The notes under the pieces were generated by a model, which worked only from the letters and a program-made list of their open reading frames with translations, was not told the DNA's origin and did not search any database. From Winogradskyella litoriviva (GTDB lineage: Bacteria; Bacteroidota; Bacteroidia; Flavobacteriales; Flavobacteriaceae): 64,000 nucleotides of DNA. Both the position numbers and the translations under genes were made by a program. The number at the start of each line of letters is the position of its first letter. Within the stretch, counting starts at the first letter, position 1. The stretch covers positions 122,522 through 186,521 of the forward strand of contig NZ_JABRWQ010000007.1 in assembly GCF_013249065.1 (NCBI RefSeq), written 5' to 3'. This document shows positions 61,940 to 64,000 of the stretch, one piece after another.

Positions 61940-63469
61940 ATGAAAAAATTACTTATGTTAATAAGCATAGGCTTATTTAGCTCATACTATATTTTAGCGC
62001 AGGACATAACTGATGCAGTTAGATATTCTATGGATGACATACAAGGCACAGCTCGTTTTAGAGCTATGAGTGGTGCATTTGGAGCATTAGGTGGAGACTT
62101 ATCTAGTATTAATATTAATCCAGCTGGTTCTGCAATTTATACTAATAGTGAAGCATCTCTATCCATAGGAGCCTTTAATAAAAAAAACGACATTAATTAT
62201 TTTAACGGACAAAATTCATCTTCCGATACAAATGTAGATTTAAATCAATTAGGTGCTGCTTTTGTTTTTAAAAACGTAAATCCTGATTCTAAATGGAAAA
62301 AATTCACATTGAGTATTGCGTATGATCGCTCTGCAGATTTTAATGATGAATGGGTAGCCAATGGTACTAATACAAATTCAATTGATAGTTATTTTTTAAA
62401 TTATGCAAATAACGGTGATATACGCTTTGAAACGTTGAAATTACTACCAGGTGAATTTATTGAGGAAGCTTATGCAGATATAGGATCGTTACAAAATGGA
62501 TATGGAATTCAACAAGCATTTTTGGGATATTGGTCTGGAATTTTAGATCCAGAAAATTTAGATGATGATACTAATAATGATGAAACTAACTATCTATCTA
62601 ACGTAGCACCTGGAAATTTTAATCAAAACTACCTGTACGCATCTAATGGTTACAATGGCAAACTTGCATTTAATTTTGCCGCAGATTATGATGACAAATT
62701 ATTTTTTGGCATTAATTTAAATAGTCACTTTATTAACTATGAAAAATTAACAAGATTAAGAGAAACAAATTCCAATAGTGGGTCAATTGTGAATAATATA
62801 GCTTTTGAAAATCTTTTACTTACAACTGGTAGTGGATTCTCTTTTCAACTTGGAACAATTGCTAAAATCACAAAAGATTTACGGGTTGGGCTTTCTTATA
62901 ATTCTCCAACATGGTATAGAATAAGTGATGAATTAACACAAGGAATAGATTCTAATAATGCCGACCCAGAAATAAATTATATTAGCAGCATTATTAATAT
63001 TTATGAAGAGTATAAACTACAAACTCCTGGAAAAGTAACAGGTAGTATAGCTTATATATTTGGTAAAAGTGGCCTATTAAGCTTTGACTATGCGGTAAAA
63101 GATTATACCAATTCAAAATTTAAACCTATTAGTGATATTTATTTTTCAGGTTTAAATAATGAAATTAACAATGAATTAGCATCTTCTACTTCTTATAAAT
63201 TAGGTGGTGAATATAGATATAAGCAGGTGAGTTTTAGAGGAGGTTATCACTTTGAAGAAAGCCCATATAAAAACACTGAATTCTATGGTGACTTAAATGG
63301 GTATTCTTTAGGTTTAGGTTATAACTTTGGTAATTTTAACTTAGATGTAGCTTATAGTCAATCAGAAAGAGATATTAATCACCAACTTTATAATGTTGGT
63401 TTGACAGATACAGCTTCTATACAATCAAAATATTCAAATTTTATATTGACACTTAGATTTAAAATCTAA
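61940..63469 (+). CDS. OmpP1/FadL/TodX-family outer-membrane protein
   Basis: A 509-residue beta-barrel with a signal peptide (cleavage near residue 20). The FadL-like N-terminal hatch is seen in ARFRAMSGAFGALGGDLSSININPAGSAIYTN. The barrel has alternating hydrophobic strands ending in YSNFILTLRFKI, with the terminal aromatic/hydrophobic signature of outer-membrane proteins. The family carries hydrophobic compounds through the outer membrane. The gene probably shares a transcript with the preceding lipoprotein and ends at a terminator. The ligand is unknown. Confidence 0.88.
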   Translation: MKKLLMLISIGLFSSYYILAQDITDAVRYSMDDIQGTARFRAMSGAFGALGGDLSSININPAGSAIYTNSEASLSIGAFNKKNDINYFNGQNSSSDTNVDLNQLGAAFVFKNVNPDSKWKKFTLSIAYDRSADFNDEWVANGTNTNSIDSYFLNYANNGDIRFETLKLLPGEFIEEAYADIGSLQNGYGIQQAFLGYWSGILDPENLDDDTNNDETNYLSNVAPGNFNQNYLYASNGYNGKLAFNFAADYDDKLFFGINLNSHFINYEKLTRLRETNSNSGSIVNNIAFENLLLTTGSGFSFQLGTIAKITKDLRVGLSYNSPTWYRISDELTQGIDSNNADPEINYISSIINIYEEYKLQTPGKVTGSIAYIFGKSGLLSFDYAVKDYTNSKFKPISDIYFSGLNNEINNELASSTSYKLGGEYRYKQVSFRGGYHFEESPYKNTEFYGDLNGYSLGLGYNFGNFNLDVAYSQSERDINHQLYNVGLTDTASIQSKYSNFILTLRFKI

Positions 63470-63496
63470 GTAAGATTTAAAAAATCACAAATTACA

Positions 63497-63527
63497 GCCA
63501 GAGAACTTAAATTCTCTGGCTTTTTTT
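63497..63527 (+). terminator. Terminator after the FadL-type gene
   Basis: GCCAGAGAA (63497-63505) pairs with TTCTCTGGC (63512-63520), with a 6-base loop and a run of seven T residues. Confidence 0.88.
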
Positions 63528-63757
63528 ATTACTATAATTTAGAACAATTTCTTTTAATTATTATAAAAAATAAATTCCATTAATTTAAATAGAAGTCTGT
63601 TTTAAAACTTTTACAGGCTCTTCTTTCACAACTACTTAATTTAATATGCTACTATATAAAACAAGAAACTTATTTTGTCAATTTTAAAGAGCAGTACAAT
63701 AATTATTATGAAACCACATAACCTATTAAAGTCTTATAAATTAATTTAATAATAGAT
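63528..63757. other. Gene-free stretch between two terminators
   Basis: AT-rich DNA with no supported frame, RNA gene or repeat. Transcription from both sides is expected to stop before it. Confidence 0.5.
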
Positions 63758-63793
63758 AAAAAAAGCCTAAACAGTAATGTTTAGGCTTTTTTT
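63758..63793. terminator. Bidirectional terminator before the partial T9SS gene
   Basis: A 16-bp stem (63758-63773 with 63778-63793, core AGCCTAAACA/TGTTTAGGCT) with a GTAA loop, flanked by an A-run and T-run. It lies 26 bases after the stop of the leftward gene at the window edge. Confidence 0.85.
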
Positions 63794-63818
63794 ATAATAT
63801 ATAATTATAATCTTACAC

Positions 63819-64000
63819 TTATCGTTTCAAGGTAAAATGGGCTTTAAATTCTTTACGTATATCTGTTGTTGGTTCGTCGTATTCTACTGTAAACCAGTAG
63901 TCACTGGTTGGCATTAAATTACCATTAAACGTTCCGTCCCAACCGCTTCCGTCTGGACTCAATTGCTTTAACAGTTTTCCGTATCTGTCAAATATATAAA
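63819..64000 (-). CDS. C-terminal fragment of a T9SS type B cargo protein
   Basis: Only the last 60 or so residues are inside the window. They read IFDRYGKLLKQLSPDGSGWDG, then NGNLMPTSDYWFTVEY and end FKAHFTLKR. This is the gliding-motility-associated (CHU_C, type B) sorting domain, closely like the end of the lectin protein at 36854. The N-terminal part, and so the function, lies outside. The stop is TAA at 63821-63819. Confidence 0.9.
   Translation of the reverse strand, partial: YIFDRYGKLLKQLSPDGSGWDGTFNGNLMPTSDYWFTVEYDEPTTDIRKEFKAHFTLKR

Overview
The window is AT-rich chromosome of a member of the Bacteroidota, most likely the family Flavobacteriaceae. The signs are promoters of the TAnnTTTG type (-7 element) with a TTG/TTTG about 19-20 bases upstream, many type IX secretion (T9SS) type B C-terminal domains, a PorP/SprF protein, GSCFA and triple-tyrosine regulator families, and palindromic repeats that translate as the peptide FLRRQE. 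No phage, plasmid, transposase, rRNA operon or CRISPR array is visible. Most genes are single-copy core genes; the less ordinary parts are surface-protein loci, a probable envelope-acylation operon and repeat insertions in the trp operon.

Left part (1-7108): a 3'-truncated membrane regulator (propeller, Y_Y_Y and LuxR-type HTH) is divergent from a lipoprotein sulfatase. After a shared terminator come leftward genes for a SlyD-like prolyl isomerase, two rhodanese proteins, and a two-gene thioredoxin-fold unit.

trp operon (7171-14492): a near-leaderless tryptophan leader peptide (three consecutive Trp codons) and an attenuator-type terminator precede trpE-G-D-C-F-B-A, then a small membrane protein and trmL. 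Repeat elements lie at the trpC/trpF junction, inside trpF, across the trpF stop and before trpB.

Middle (14580-36785): EF-hand protein, YitT membrane protein, DUF922-like protein, VF530 and DUF6500-like small proteins, an RhlE-like helicase, a radical SAM protein of the YhcC type, a TonB-dependent siderophore receptor with a PepSY reductase-like partner behind a terminator, a TPR protein and YaaA. An intergenic candidate structured RNA follows (about 25141-25235), then rluD-like, a PASTA protein, ddl, a zinc-ribbon protein, coaD, a HEAT protein, a GSCFA protein and alaS. A rightward unit of M23 peptidase, MerR, LemA and two TPM proteins ends this part.

Right part (36854-64000): a type B T9SS lectin protein, der, and a five-LysM protein. 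Then comes an operon of a 2048-residue type B adhesin, PorP/SprF, an OmpA-family protein and a small membrane protein. The adhesin has 19 tandem repeats, twelve of them in six super-repeats of exactly 471 bp. Next are era, a leftward four-gene operon (two FemAB/GNAT-like acyltransferases, an MBOAT acyltransferase, an SGNH protein), tRNA-Glu with rpsT, proS, a low-complexity lipoprotein, an OmpP1/FadL-type porin, and the 3' end of another type B T9SS protein cut by the window edge.

Coordinates, motifs and stems were read by eye. Family names are recognition from sequence, not database results.
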